Source of the DNA: an uncultured Vampirovibrio sp.
GTDB taxonomy: Bacteria > Cyanobacteriota > Vampirovibrionia > Gastranaerophilales > Gastranaerophilaceae
NCBI GenBank assembly: GCA_910584405.1
Contig: CAJUAL010000001.1
Span: 333,602-397,601 of the forward strand
Length of the DNA stretch: 64,000 bases
Direction: 5' to 3'
Below the pieces are notes generated by a model. It had not been told where the DNA came from, searched no databases, and saw nothing but the letters and a program-made list of their open reading frames with translations. Of the stretch, positions 33,612-42,250 are shown in pieces (the stretch's first letter is position 1; every line of letters begins with the position of its first letter). A program made the position numbers and the translations under genes.

Positions 33612-35315
33612 TTAATTAACTCTGTTTCTGCCGTTTTCTTTTGCATTATACAACCTTTTGTCGGCTGATTCAATAAGTTCTTTCGGAGTTTTACCGTCTT
33701 GTCCAAAGCTTGAAACTCCAAGGCTTATTGTAACATTGCTTTCTTTTCCGTTTGTAAGCTTGCATTTTTTAGATGATACAAGTGAACAAAGTTTGTTTGC
33801 AATATTGACGGCTTCCTCGTATTTTGTGTTCGGGAGGATTATACTCATTTCTTCTCCTCCGTATCTGCATACTATATCGGCAGAACGAACATTTTTCTTT
33901 AATTCAAACGCAACCTGTCTTAACACAGCATCTCCGGATTGGTGTCCAAAGTTGTCGTTAAATTTTTTGAAAAAGTCAATGTCAATAATTATAAGTGACA
34001 GCGGGCTTTCGTAACGTGATGCATGCGATACCTGATTTTGCAGTTGCTCCTGGAAGTACCTGTGGTTATACAATTCTGTTAACCCGTCTGTTGTTGCAAG
34101 CTTATATTGTGTATCAAAATCTCTTGATTTTATAAGATATTTAACAATTACTGTTATAATAAACGCAAATAACGCAAAAGTCAGAGGTGCAACAATATTT
34201 AACCATACATTGTTAAATCTCATAGCGTAATATGTGAACATTACGTATACTGCGTAAATAGTCATAGAAAGCCCGAAAGCTACAGGCATGGATTGGAGTC
34301 TTAAAACTGCAAAAATTGTCAGCATTGCTAAAATTCCTGCGATTATCATATTAACCCCATAGTGTGCTTTATGGATAATGTTTCCGTCTAACAAATTATT
34401 TACATAAGTTGCCTGAACTTCAACACCCGGGTAAACCTTATCAACGGGAACTGTTTTTATATCAAATAAACTTGCTGCTGTTGCTCCGAAATATACTATT
34501 TTATTACTAAAATCGTAAGCTGAGGTGTTGTTAGTTTCAACGGCTTTTAAAAGTTTATACAATGGAATATTTTCAAAAGTTCCCGCAGGTCCGTACCAAT
34601 TTAAAATAACACTGCTGTTTGAAGTATTGATATCCAAATGTTTTTTAGCGTGAGTTGCAACAAGTAATCCTAATTGCGGATAGTATTTGTCTTGATACTT
34701 CAAAAATAACGGCATTGAACGAAGAACACCATCATCAGACCTTGCAACATTTATCATTCCAATATTTGAAGTTGCATTTAAAATTCCGTCTAAAATCACA
34801 CGGCAATTAGAAAATTCCATAAAATCTTCATCTGCTGTAATCGGTTTAGGATTTGCAAGTTTTTCGGGTAATTCCGGCGGAACCCTTAAATCTTCGGGCT
34901 GATTATCTAAATTCATTGCAGTAAACACATTATCGTACTTTTTAAATACTTCAATAAGTTTTGAATCAGCATCTGCGCTGCTTTTTATCGATTTTACAAA
35001 CATCAGGTCAAATGCGATACTTTTCGGGTTGGTTTTTTCTATATAATCAACTGTTTTTGCGTAAATGTCGCGTCTTAAAGGCCATTCTCCGTATTTGTCT
35101 AAGATATATTCATAACTTGCATCATCTATTGCGATAATTACAATATCAGGGTTGTGATGTCTGTGACCTGAATTTGCTAAAATACTTTGACGAATATCAA
35201 AGGTTCTGTCTTCCATTGCGGATAAAAATTTGAAAAAACTGCCGTTTTTTAATCCAAGTATAAGAAGTACGACAAATATTGAAATCCACAATGTGTATAA
35301 AAATTTTTTTAACAT
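33612..35315 (-). CDS. CHASE2-GGDEF membrane diguanylate cyclase
   Basis: A 567-residue inner-membrane signalling enzyme that makes c-di-GMP. One N-terminal membrane segment (residues 5-22), an extracytoplasmic CHASE2 sensor (about 25-310: PDIVIIAIDDASYEYILDKY, WPLRRDIYAKTVD, KIVYFGATAASLFD), three membrane segments (about 320-395) and a GGDEF domain (about 400-565) with the active form RYGGEEMSIIL. An RxxD inhibitory site is not obvious. I chose ATG 35315 with GAGG upstream; an in-frame GTG lies 15 bases earlier. Confidence 0.94.
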   Translation of the reverse strand: MLKKFLYTLWISIFVVLLILGLKNGSFFKFLSAMEDRTFDIRQSILANSGHRHHNPDIVIIAIDDASYEYILDKYGEWPLRRDIYAKTVDYIEKTNPKSIAFDLMFVKSIKSSADADSKLIEVFKKYDNVFTAMNLDNQPEDLRVPPELPEKLANPKPITADEDFMEFSNCRVILDGILNATSNIGMINVARSDDGVLRSMPLFLKYQDKYYPQLGLLVATHAKKHLDINTSNSSVILNWYGPAGTFENIPLYKLLKAVETNNTSAYDFSNKIVYFGATAASLFDIKTVPVDKVYPGVEVQATYVNNLLDGNIIHKAHYGVNMIIAGILAMLTIFAVLRLQSMPVAFGLSMTIYAVYVMFTYYAMRFNNVWLNIVAPLTFALFAFIITVIVKYLIKSRDFDTQYKLATTDGLTELYNHRYFQEQLQNQVSHASRYESPLSLIIIDIDFFKKFNDNFGHQSGDAVLRQVAFELKKNVRSADIVCRYGGEEMSIILPNTKYEEAVNIANKLCSLVSSKKCKLTNGKESNVTISLGVSSFGQDGKTPKELIESADKRLYNAKENGRNRVN

Positions 35316-35367
35316 AAATCCAACCCTCACCTACAAGCAAATTTTAAAGGCAATTATTATTTACCCC

Positions 35368-35538
35368 TTACCCATTTACCTCCTCAGTATAGTTTAACAT
35401 AGAGATGTTGGCAAGGACATTTTTTACTATGAATTTTTGCTCAAGAATTTTGTTGTAAAGCTTGAGGATTTCCGTAGAGTATGACAATTCGTCAGGATGC
35501 GTAAGATAACGTAATAAACATTGCTCGTGTAAATTCAT
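35368..35538 (-). CDS. Small hypothetical protein, 56 residues
   Basis: Begins MNLHEQCLLRYLTHPDELSY and continues as a hydrophilic helix-rich peptide ending YTEEVNG. TAGGA lies before ATG 35538, which I prefer to the ATG 33 bases upstream. No domain recognised. It is just upstream of the CHASE2-GGDEF gene on the same strand. Confidence 0.5.
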   Translation of the reverse strand: MNLHEQCLLRYLTHPDELSYSTEILKLYNKILEQKFIVKNVLANISMLNYTEEVNG

Positions 35539-35566
35539 TGTATAAATTCCTATAAATTTGTTGGTT

Positions 35567-35592
35567 GTCATTCTGAACTTGATTCAGAATCT
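35567..35592. repeat. Palindromic repeat family B, half copy
   Basis: GTCATTCTGAACTTGATTCA GAATCT, the left hairpin only. Confidence 0.7.
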
Positions 35593-35708
35593 TTTAATAT
35601 GATAACTATTTCATTATGTCAAATTTGAAGAAAAATTAAATCAACCTTTTAAAGAATTTGAACAGAAATTTCTAATACGATTATATGACACATAGCTACT
35701 TGGCAGGG

Positions 35709-35737
35709 TTGAGTTTTTATAGAAAATCAATTATATT
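35709..35737 (+). promoter_or_regulatory. Promoter of a candidate small RNA
   Basis: TTGAGT (35709-35714), 17 bases, TATATT (35732-35737). Transcription would start about 35743-35745, right at the base of the stem described next. Confidence 0.5.
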
Positions 35738-35743
35738 ATCTGT

Positions 35744-35839
35744 AGCCGGAAGCTCTGAGATATAAGGCGCAAAAAGCTACCCTTCTTAGAAGAAATGTTT
35801 TGACGAGTGACGTTAGTTCAAGACGCTTCCCGGTTTTTT
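35744..35839 (+). ncRNA. Candidate small structured RNA, about 96 nt
   Basis: CCGGAAGC (35746-35753) pairs with GCTTCCCGG (35825-35833) with a single bulge, and six T follow (35834-35839), so a closing stem doubles as a terminator. Inside, TGACG/CGTTA (35801-35805 and 35811-35815 region) and TTCT/AGAA form small hairpins. With the promoter at 35709 this gives a complete transcription unit. It does not match tRNA, SRP RNA, tmRNA or RNase P RNA by eye. There is no ORF with a ribosome site inside. It overlaps the 3' end of an ORF remnant on the other strand. Confidence 0.45.
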
Positions 35840-36055
35840 AGCAACACCTGCTGTTGAAGTTTTCTCTTTTAGCCACATAGCAGGGTTGTTTTTTAATAAA
35901 TACTCGTTTATATTATATTTAATTCCCAAGTCGGGCAAAGGAATTCTGTTTGCCTGGGTAATTGTATCCGAAGTTAGTAGTACAGGATTAGCTTGGGGAT
36001 TTTTTATTTGATCATAATATTTATATTTACTCGTAACATTAGCTCGGAAAGGATC
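35813..36055 (-). pseudogene. Open frame without a start codon, probable gene remnant
   Basis: Eighty sense codons on the minus strand between TAA 36056-36058 and TAA 35813-35815 with protein-like content (KYKYYDQIKNPQANPVLL, then IPLPDLGIKYNINEYLLKNN and WLKEKT), but no usable start: the only in-frame ATG is 28 codons from the end. An out-of-frame ATG at about 36040 would need a -1 shift. AACCCTGC...GCTATGTG from this frame recurs at about 35688-35708, hinting at a local duplication. The family is not recognised. Confidence 0.45.
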
Positions 36056-36057
36056 TT

Positions 36058-36087
36058 ATTATAGCATATTAGACGGTGTATTGTCAA
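36058..36087 (-). promoter_or_regulatory. Near-consensus sigma-70 promoter
   Basis: On the minus strand TTGACA (36082-36087), 18 bases, TATAAT (36058-36063). The -35 follows directly after the T-run of the ctp terminator. Transcription would enter the ORF remnant 35813-36055. A promoter this strong often serves a stable RNA. Confidence 0.7.
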
Positions 36088-36090
36088 CAA

Positions 36091-36126
36091 AAAGGGCTCT
36101 AGGTTGTAACCTAGAGCCCTTTTTTT
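36091..36126. terminator. Terminator of the ctp protease gene
   Basis: GGGCTCTAGGTT (36094-36105) / AACCTAGAGCCC (36108-36119), 12 perfect pairs with a 2-base loop, A5 on the left and T7 on the right. It ends the minus-strand gene that stops at 36139 and could also work on the plus strand. Confidence 0.9.
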
Positions 36127-36138
36127 CTTAAATTTTTA

Positions 36139-37359
36139 TTATTTTTTTACTACGAATGTTCCGTTAGAAAGTTCTTGAGCTACTTCTATTGCTTTTTTCA
36201 GTTGAACATCATTTTTGTTTTTTATGTCTTCTTCGGTCAATTCAACCACGATATCAGGAGTTATACCTTTTTTGTGGATATCTGTGCCGTTTGGTGTCAG
36301 GTATTTTTGGATTGTAATATTTATACCTGCGTTATTCGGAAGTTTGTTAATTTCTTGAACAAGTCCCTTGCCGAATGACTGAGTTCCGATAAGAACAGCT
36401 CTTTTATTGTCTTTCATAGCACCTGAGAAGATTTCACTTGCAGATGCTGAACCTTTATTTAAGATTACGACAAGCGGTTTTTTTGTAAGTACTCCGCGTG
36501 ATGCTCTGCTTGTTTCTTTGTATCCGTCACGGTCAACAGTACTAACAATTGCACCGCCGTCAAGGAACATATCGGAAATGTAAATTGCGTTACTTAACAA
36601 TCCGCCGGGATTTGAACGTAAGTCCACGATAAATGCTTTTTTATCAGGCGAATTTGTCAAAATTTGTTGAAACTCTTTAGATGCGTTTCTGCTGATAAAT
36701 GAGCTTAATCTTATATAGCCGATATCTTTTGGCATTTTGATATTATCCGGAATTTTTTGTGAAATTGATTTGATTTCTATTTCAGCACGGGTAATCGTAT
36801 AAGTTTTAGGTTCAGAATCCTTTCTTTTTACAAGTAAAGTAACCTGAGTCCCTTCTTCTCCGCGAATTTGGTCAGCGGCTTTGTCAACGGTAATCCCTTT
36901 TGTGCTTTTACCGTCGATTGCAAGAATTTCATCGTCTGCAAGAAGTCCTGCTTTTTCAGCCGGAGTATCTTCAATAGGTGCAATAACCATTAGTTTACCG
37001 TCTTTTACACCTATTTGAATCCCGATACCTTTTAAAGAACCCTTAATTGAACCTGTTTCATCTGCAAATTCTTTAGGATTTAAAAATTTTGTGTACGGGT
37101 CGTTTAAGCTTGCAACCATTGTGTCAATTGCAACATAAGCATCTTCATTTGTTTTTATGACATTGTCGTATTTGTGGCGCCATTTGCCCCAGTCTTGTTC
37201 GTTATTTGTCTGGTCAACGTATTTTGAATTGATAAGCCTCCAAACATTGTCATAAAGTTCTATAGGGGTTGATGCATGTACATTTGAGCGGATTATCCAG
37301 CCAAACATAAAGATAAATACACTTAAAAATATAATACTTTTTTTCATTAGTTTTCTCAT
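36139..37359 (-). CDS. C-terminal processing protease (S41, PDZ domain)
   Basis: A 406-residue exported serine protease of the CtpA/Prc family. Signal/anchor at about residues 7-27; N-terminal helical domain; PDZ domain (about 95-185: GIGIQIGVKDGKLMVIAPIE, PAEKAGLLADDEILAIDG); catalytic core with GSASASEIFSGAM (nucleophile Ser) and TQSFGKGLVQ (general-base Lys). GGAGG precedes the ATG. In Cyanobacteria relatives process the D1 protein; here no photosystem is seen, so cell-envelope quality control is more likely. Confidence 0.95.
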   Translation of the reverse strand: MRKLMKKSIIFLSVFIFMFGWIIRSNVHASTPIELYDNVWRLINSKYVDQTNNEQDWGKWRHKYDNVIKTNEDAYVAIDTMVASLNDPYTKFLNPKEFADETGSIKGSLKGIGIQIGVKDGKLMVIAPIEDTPAEKAGLLADDEILAIDGKSTKGITVDKAADQIRGEEGTQVTLLVKRKDSEPKTYTITRAEIEIKSISQKIPDNIKMPKDIGYIRLSSFISRNASKEFQQILTNSPDKKAFIVDLRSNPGGLLSNAIYISDMFLDGGAIVSTVDRDGYKETSRASRGVLTKKPLVVILNKGSASASEIFSGAMKDNKRAVLIGTQSFGKGLVQEINKLPNNAGINITIQKYLTPNGTDIHKKGITPDIVVELTEEDIKNKNDVQLKKAIEVAQELSNGTFVVKK

Positions 37360-37513
37360 TCTTATTTACACCTCCAATAATCCCTTCCATATAGTAGACG
37401 AAACAATGATAAAAAAGTTTCATCTTTTTCGGAATTATTACTGAGCATATATTAACACATATAAAAAAAAATGTGAAATTTTAAATCCCACATTCATTTG
37501 AATATTGTATATA

Positions 37514-38131
37514 TTATTTTTTGTTAAACTGTAAAAGTTTTAATCCTAGTGCTTTTTGCTTAGCTTTAACGTCCGGCAGTTCATAACATTTAATGCATCG
37601 GGCTTCATAAGTTTCATCTCCGCCAATCATAATGAGCGGTGAATTTTTATCGGCAGGATGTCCGTCAATTAATCTTTGAGTACGTGTAGCATGTTCACAT
37701 CCGCATTTCATACAAACTGCATGAAGTTTATCAACTTTTGTTGCTATACACATTAATTCAGGCATAGAGCCAAACGGTTCAGCTTTAAAATCAAGTTCCA
37801 ATCCTGTCCCAATAACCTTTTTCCCCTCATTCATAAGCTGTGTGATAACTTTTACAATGTTAGAATCAAAAAACTGTAATTCGTCAATTGCAACAACTTC
37901 AGCATCTTTTACAAAATGCATAATCTCAATTGAATGTTTAACCTTAACCGCGTCAAGCCATAATCCGTTTCTTGATTCAATATAATCACCTTTTGAACGA
38001 GTATCGACATCAGGTGAAATTACTTTAACTTTTTTCTTGGCAATAATGCATCTTCTGATTCTTCTTAAAAGCTCTTCTGTTTTACCGCAGCTCATCGGAC
38101 CTGTGATTATCTCAAAACTGTATCCGCCCAT
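37514..38131 (-). CDS. tdk: Thymidine kinase (type II)
   Basis: A 205-residue kinase that phosphorylates thymidine in salvage. P-loop ITGPMSCGKTEELLRRIRR, the DELQFFD catalytic/Walker B site, lasso region and four Cys for structural zinc (VCMKCGCEH and ARCIKCYE). I chose ATG 38131 (MGGYSFEIITG) with AAGGG before it; 12 codons upstream another ATG is in frame. Confidence 0.95.
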   Translation of the reverse strand: MGGYSFEIITGPMSCGKTEELLRRIRRCIIAKKKVKVISPDVDTRSKGDYIESRNGLWLDAVKVKHSIEIMHFVKDAEVVAIDELQFFDSNIVKVITQLMNEGKKVIGTGLELDFKAEPFGSMPELMCIATKVDKLHAVCMKCGCEHATRTQRLIDGHPADKNSPLIMIGGDETYEARCIKCYELPDVKAKQKALGLKLLQFNKK

Positions 38132-38202
38132 ATTTCCCTTTCTCCCAAAAGCATGTTCCTTAATCAATTATAAATCTTAAAAATTTAATTTGGAAGTAAT
38201 TG

Positions 38203-39003
38203 TTAATGAATGTTATAACCGAATTTTTTATCAAGAATTTTATCTTTTAATTTCTTGAAACCACTGCCGTAGAAGTATCTTAATTGTTCAGGGAACCTTT
38301 CATAAATATCTAAAAGATACATATCATGTACAATAAATTCCTTCATTAAAAATGCAATATCTTTGTTTTGAGTCCATACAACCTGAGATTCAATACGCCC
38401 AAAAACCGATTCATTATTATCTGCAAGTAAATAAATCATTCTGCTGCCTGTTTGATGTTCAATTTCAGCGGCTCCAGCATGCTTATATACAAGCCCGAAC
38501 ATATATTCAAAGTTTCCGTAACCCGTGATTTTAATGTCGATTCCCCGATTATAAGCTTCTGTTATATGCGATTCAATTTGCTTAAAATCTTCAGCCCAGA
38601 TTTCAAGATAAATGGAATCACGAGCATTTTTGATAACTTCTTTTAATTTGTCGATATTGTTTTCATATCCGCAAATCGCATGAATTGGTTCGTTATAGTT
38701 TTCTTTAACTTTGGGAAGTTTCTTTTCAAGATAATCTATTGTAGAGTTGATTTTACGCTTAAATCTTTTTGTAAGTTCTTTGGGTGAAATCGGGTTATAC
38801 TTTTGAGGTTTTTCTTTTGTTGAAAAAACTATACTTTCATTTTCGAGCGATTTTAAAGCGTCATAAGCTCTTGCTTGCGGAATATCAGCCAATTGTGAAA
38901 CCTCATAACCGGTTGCAGGATACTTTTTTAACAAAGCAATATAAACTTTAGCTTCGTAAGAGTTAAACCCGAATTCTTTAAGTTTTTCAACAAGATTATC
39001 CAT
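38203..39003 (-). CDS. TrmB-family transcriptional regulator
   Basis: A 266-residue regulator. The N-terminal winged helix (residues 1-75: LKEFGFNSYEAKVYIALLKK, GYEVSQLADIPQARAYDALK) is the TrmB DNA-binding domain; the C-terminal part is a PLD-like/TrmB sensor domain (DSIYLEIWAEDFKQIES, NRGIDIKITGYG, RMIYLLADN). Related proteins sense sugars. Start ATG 39003 chosen because a TTTACA-17-TACAAT promoter ends 6 bases before it; it would be leaderless. The earlier in-frame ATG (39057) lies upstream of that promoter. Confidence 0.9.
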   Translation of the reverse strand: MDNLVEKLKEFGFNSYEAKVYIALLKKYPATGYEVSQLADIPQARAYDALKSLENESIVFSTKEKPQKYNPISPKELTKRFKRKINSTIDYLEKKLPKVKENYNEPIHAICGYENNIDKLKEVIKNARDSIYLEIWAEDFKQIESHITEAYNRGIDIKITGYGNFEYMFGLVYKHAGAAEIEHQTGSRMIYLLADNNESVFGRIESQVVWTQNKDIAFLMKEFIVHDMYLLDIYERFPEQLRYFYGSGFKKLKDKILDKKFGYNIH

Positions 39004-39009
39004 AAACGG

Positions 39010-39038
39010 ATTGTAACAGAGTTTTATGAATTTGTAAA
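39010..39038 (-). promoter_or_regulatory. Promoter of the TrmB-like gene, leaderless
   Basis: On the minus strand TTTACA (39033-39038), 17 bases, TACAAT (39010-39015), then 6 bases to ATG. A second GTTTACAAA-like GTTACAAA lies just upstream. Confidence 0.6.
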
Positions 39039-39057
39039 CTTTTGTAACTTCTGTCAT

Positions 39058-39348
39058 TCAAATTCTAAAGATAAGATGAATAATTGCCGATAACAGAACT
39101 AAGTAAAGATAATAATGCCTAAATTTGGTAGAAAGGACAATATGAAAATTTACAAAAATAGAGGCAAACCCTAATAAAAATGCACTTGCTTAATATTTCT
39201 TAATGGTGTGTATCTCTTTTGTATTGCGCATTTATATAAGAAATATGTAAAAAGTATATAAAAATTGTAAATTTTTAGTCACAAAAATTTTTTATAAAAA
39301 TAAAAAGGAATTTAATACAAGTTTTCTATAAGAAAGGATGAAGAAATT
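39058..39348 (+). other. Intergenic region upstream of the 952-residue gene
   Basis: About 290 bases, very AT-rich. It contains a possible 19-residue leader peptide (39115-39174, MPKFGRKDNMKIYKNRGKP) with an internal AAAGGA-ATG, and several TATAAG/TATAAA boxes at 39230-39300. AGAAAGGATGAAGAAATT before 39349 is the ribosome site of the large gene. I see no other structure. Confidence 0.4.
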
Positions 39349-42207
39349 ATGGCAGGAGTAAATGGTGCAGGTAACAATCAAACAATAGCACAATTGCAAG
39401 CGCAGATCGCAGAACTACGTAAGCCGGAAAATGGCGGGATAGCTGCGAACCGTGCAAAGATTGAAGAATTAAATCAAAAGATTGCAGATGCCCTAACAGG
39501 CAAAGTTGACAGTAATATGGTAACGGTGACAACGGATCAAACAAGGGGCGGAGATTTGTTTGTCCGCGGAACAGATTCACATGTTGCAACAAGAGAAGAT
39601 ATAGCCGCTCAGGAAAGGTATACTGACGAATCTGCAATCAAAGACGAATTTTGTAAACCAACAATGACAAAAGCAGAGTTTGAAAGATTTGAAAAAGAGT
39701 ATAAAGATTTAAAAGAAGCACACGATAAAATAATAGATGAGCAAGCCAAGTTAGCTAGAGAAATGTCAGATTTGATATATAAAGGTGCATCTGAAACTTC
39801 TCCAGAATATGTTGTATTAAAGCAAAAGCAGCAGGCTGTAACAGATAAATTAAATGATCCGAAGTTTAATGATTTAGGAGATATGGCAGTTCGTGTGGAA
39901 CGAGAACGAATACGTCAACGCGGTGTTGATGGCAAAGGCGTTAAAGGTATCAGAAAAGCCGCTGAAAATAATGTTAAAAACATGACAAATGTGAACGGAG
40001 TTGTGAAAGTATGTTTAAGTGATGCAGAAAGAGATGCATATATTGAAGACCACAAGGGTGATAATCCTGCTCCAACAAAAGATAATGTAAAAGTATTATC
40101 AAAAAAGGATTTTAGAAACCTGATGCAGGTATATCGTAATGCGCAAGATGCAATAGATGATGCAAAGACAGCATATGAAAATGAAGAATTAACAGAACAA
40201 CAATATAATGAAGTAAAAGAATATTTTTCAAAACATTTGGCAATGTTTAAAAAAGGTCCAGATGGGGAGGTAAACTTCCGTGATATAGATCAAGAAGCAG
40301 TAAAAGATGTCTTGATAGATTATTCAGGTTTTGACCATAGATTTAATATAGATGAAAGTAAACAATTTGCTAAAGAATTAAATTCTAAAAAAGGTCAAAT
40401 AGATAGCATGGTCAAGAAATTCGGTTTCGGAACAGAAAGCGGCGCAGGTCAACGCTGGAAAGCAGCCGGCATGGCATTTGGTATCACAGCATTATCAAAT
40501 TTGGTAACAGGCTTATTAAGTAAAGATAAAGCGCATGATGAAGATTTTGCTCAAACAGATAAATACGAATTTGAAGTATTTGACGGAACAAACCATTTGA
40601 AAGAAACATTCCCTGATGAAATGGGTAATTTGGTAACAAAAGAAACCTGGGAAGCAATGCACCATACCGTCAAAGGTGGCGGAGATACGGCAAGTGCGGT
40701 AGCTGATGCGGCAGTAAATTTATTAGGCAGTATGAAAGGCGCTTTAGGTTTAATGGCAGGACCGGTAGCGGCAGGTTTGGCAGCATTCTTGCTATGTGAT
40801 CCGAAAACAGAAGATGCATTTAACAGTATGCCTGTGGATAAAGCTCTAATGGATAAGACGATGGCAAATATCAAGGGCGATGATAATAAACTTATCATGA
40901 AGCAAATTCAAGACTTTGAATTAACAGGAAATAAAGCTATAGACTTAAGGATAAAAACAGCAATTTTAGAGGCCGCAATTGGTAAATCAACATCTAAAGC
41001 AAATACCGAAGAATTATTGGCAGGTTATGAGGCTATCAAGAAATTTAAAGAAACAATCGGTAAAATTGAAGTTGAGCCGACAAAACCAACAATAAACACT
41101 GAACCAACAATCAATACGGAACCGACAATCAATACAGAGCCAACAGGTCCTGCAAAACCTGCACATATCAGAGGTCGTGCGGTTGATGAAGGCTTGAAAG
41201 CTCGCGTTGGCTTCCAGGAAGATGACTGGAGAGCAGGTACAAATCCGATGAATAAGCCTGATAAAGCTCAATATGTTTTAGCTAATGAAGACGGAGAAGT
41301 TTCAGTACCGGATGATACTAAAGATTTCTCAAGACCTGAAACTATTACATTTAGAGATAATACAAATGACAGAGGTGCTGGCAATGTTAACTCATACACT
41401 TATCGTTTGGTAACAGATGAAGAAGTTGCTGCAGGTAAGCTCGATGACGGTACTCCTATCAAAACAGGTGGACGCAAAGGTCCGTTCTATGTACTTGTTC
41501 AAGCTGATAAACAAGACGGTACAGATATTAAGGCTACTCATACAGAAATTTATGAGTTAAATTATGAAACCGACGGCGAAGGTGAAAACATGACAGCTCA
41601 TTATGACTTAAGACAATATGAAGGAATGTCAGGTTATAACCAAAGTAGTAACGTTTATTCAAAACGTGGTACTGAGGGTAATGCCGGAGCAGGATTCAAA
41701 TACGGTAACTGGACAAGACAAAATGGTGATCGATTAGAGTTATTAAAAAGTTATGGCGCAACATCTGCGGATGAGTTGATTAACAATCTCGTACCAAAAC
41801 CTGATTTGGACGACTTGATTAAAGCTAACCCGAGTGTATTTGCCTCTGATGGTAGCGTAATTAAGGATGGTAATGGTGTTGTTAAGTGGGAACGCTTAGA
41901 TTTACCAAAAGGTACAAAACTGAGAAGTGCTACAGGAACAATGGTACCTGATCCGACACCGACAGCCGCACCGACACCAACAGGCACACCAGCACCAACA
42001 GGCGCACCAACACCGACAGGCGCTCCGACACCGTCTACGGTTACTCCGACACCAGGACCACAGGCTCCTGTGGCAGGATTAAATCCTCAACAACAAGCTC
42101 TTGTTGATAAGGGTATTCCGGCAGAGGTTGTTCTACAAGGTGATGATGCAATTAGACAATATGCACAAGATAATAACATTCAGTTACCGCCTCCTGGGCA
42201 ACAATAA
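39349..42207 (+). CDS. Large hypothetical protein with Pro/Thr repeat tail
   Basis: A 952-residue protein, no signal peptide. N-terminal 60 residues form a coiled coil (QLQAQIAELRK, IEELNQKIADAL); residues 90-340 are charged and helical with several EF-hand-like or acidic patches; two Gly/Ala-rich hydrophobic segments at about 363-380 (AAGMAFGITALSNLVTGLL) and 455-475 (LGLMAGPVAAGLAAFLLC). A PTINTE hexapeptide is repeated three times at about 581-600 (18-bp units in DNA), and a PTPTGA-type repeat fills about 864-905. No sorting signal is seen at the C-terminus (LPPPGQQ). I do not recognise the family; codon use is like its neighbours. Possibly a structural or secreted envelope protein. It has its own promoter region and terminator. 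Confidence 0.85.
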   Translation: MAGVNGAGNNQTIAQLQAQIAELRKPENGGIAANRAKIEELNQKIADALTGKVDSNMVTVTTDQTRGGDLFVRGTDSHVATREDIAAQERYTDESAIKDEFCKPTMTKAEFERFEKEYKDLKEAHDKIIDEQAKLAREMSDLIYKGASETSPEYVVLKQKQQAVTDKLNDPKFNDLGDMAVRVERERIRQRGVDGKGVKGIRKAAENNVKNMTNVNGVVKVCLSDAERDAYIEDHKGDNPAPTKDNVKVLSKKDFRNLMQVYRNAQDAIDDAKTAYENEELTEQQYNEVKEYFSKHLAMFKKGPDGEVNFRDIDQEAVKDVLIDYSGFDHRFNIDESKQFAKELNSKKGQIDSMVKKFGFGTESGAGQRWKAAGMAFGITALSNLVTGLLSKDKAHDEDFAQTDKYEFEVFDGTNHLKETFPDEMGNLVTKETWEAMHHTVKGGGDTASAVADAAVNLLGSMKGALGLMAGPVAAGLAAFLLCDPKTEDAFNSMPVDKALMDKTMANIKGDDNKLIMKQIQDFELTGNKAIDLRIKTAILEAAIGKSTSKANTEELLAGYEAIKKFKETIGKIEVEPTKPTINTEPTINTEPTINTEPTGPAKPAHIRGRAVDEGLKARVGFQEDDWRAGTNPMNKPDKAQYVLANEDGEVSVPDDTKDFSRPETITFRDNTNDRGAGNVNSYTYRLVTDEEVAAGKLDDGTPIKTGGRKGPFYVLVQADKQDGTDIKATHTEIYELNYETDGEGENMTAHYDLRQYEGMSGYNQSSNVYSKRGTEGNAGAGFKYGNWTRQNGDRLELLKSYGATSADELINNLVPKPDLDDLIKANPSVFASDGSVIKDGNGVVKWERLDLPKGTKLRSATGTMVPDPTPTAAPTPTGTPAPTGAPTPTGAPTPSTVTPTPGPQAPVAGLNPQQQALVDKGIPAEVVLQGDDAIRQYAQDNNIQLPPPGQQ
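41090..41144 (+). repeat. 18-bp tandem repeat encoding PTINTE
   Basis: Three imperfect 18-bp units (CCAACAATAAACACTGAA and variants) inside the 952-residue gene; third-position differences between units show they are not fresh duplicates. Confidence 0.85.
41953..42060 (+). repeat. 18-bp tandem repeat encoding PTPTGA-like units
   Basis: About five to six degenerate 18-bp units (for example CCGACACCAACAGGCACA, CCAACACCGACAGGCGCT) give a Pro/Thr-rich C-terminal stalk. Copy number could vary by slippage. Confidence 0.8.
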
Positions 42208-42214
42208 CTTAGTA

Positions 42215-42250
42215 CTAAAACCGCTTCTAAATTTTAGAAGCGGTTTTTTA
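42215..42250. terminator. Bidirectional terminator
   Basis: AAAACCGCTTCTAAA pairs with TTTAGAAGCGGTTTT (about 42217-42248), T6 to the right. It separates the convergent 952-residue gene and ispE. Confidence 0.88.

Noticed and set aside
35754-35790. TPP riboswitch-like words CTGAGA and ACCCTT near the candidate small RNA
   Set aside because: The spacing is wrong and the second conserved half (CTGATCTGG...CCAGCG.AGGGA) is absent; no thiamine gene lies downstream.
41953-42204. Cell-wall sorting signal after the Pro/Thr stalk
   Set aside because: The C-terminus ends LPPPGQQ with no LPXTG, hydrophobic helix or basic tail; the organism is Gram-negative.
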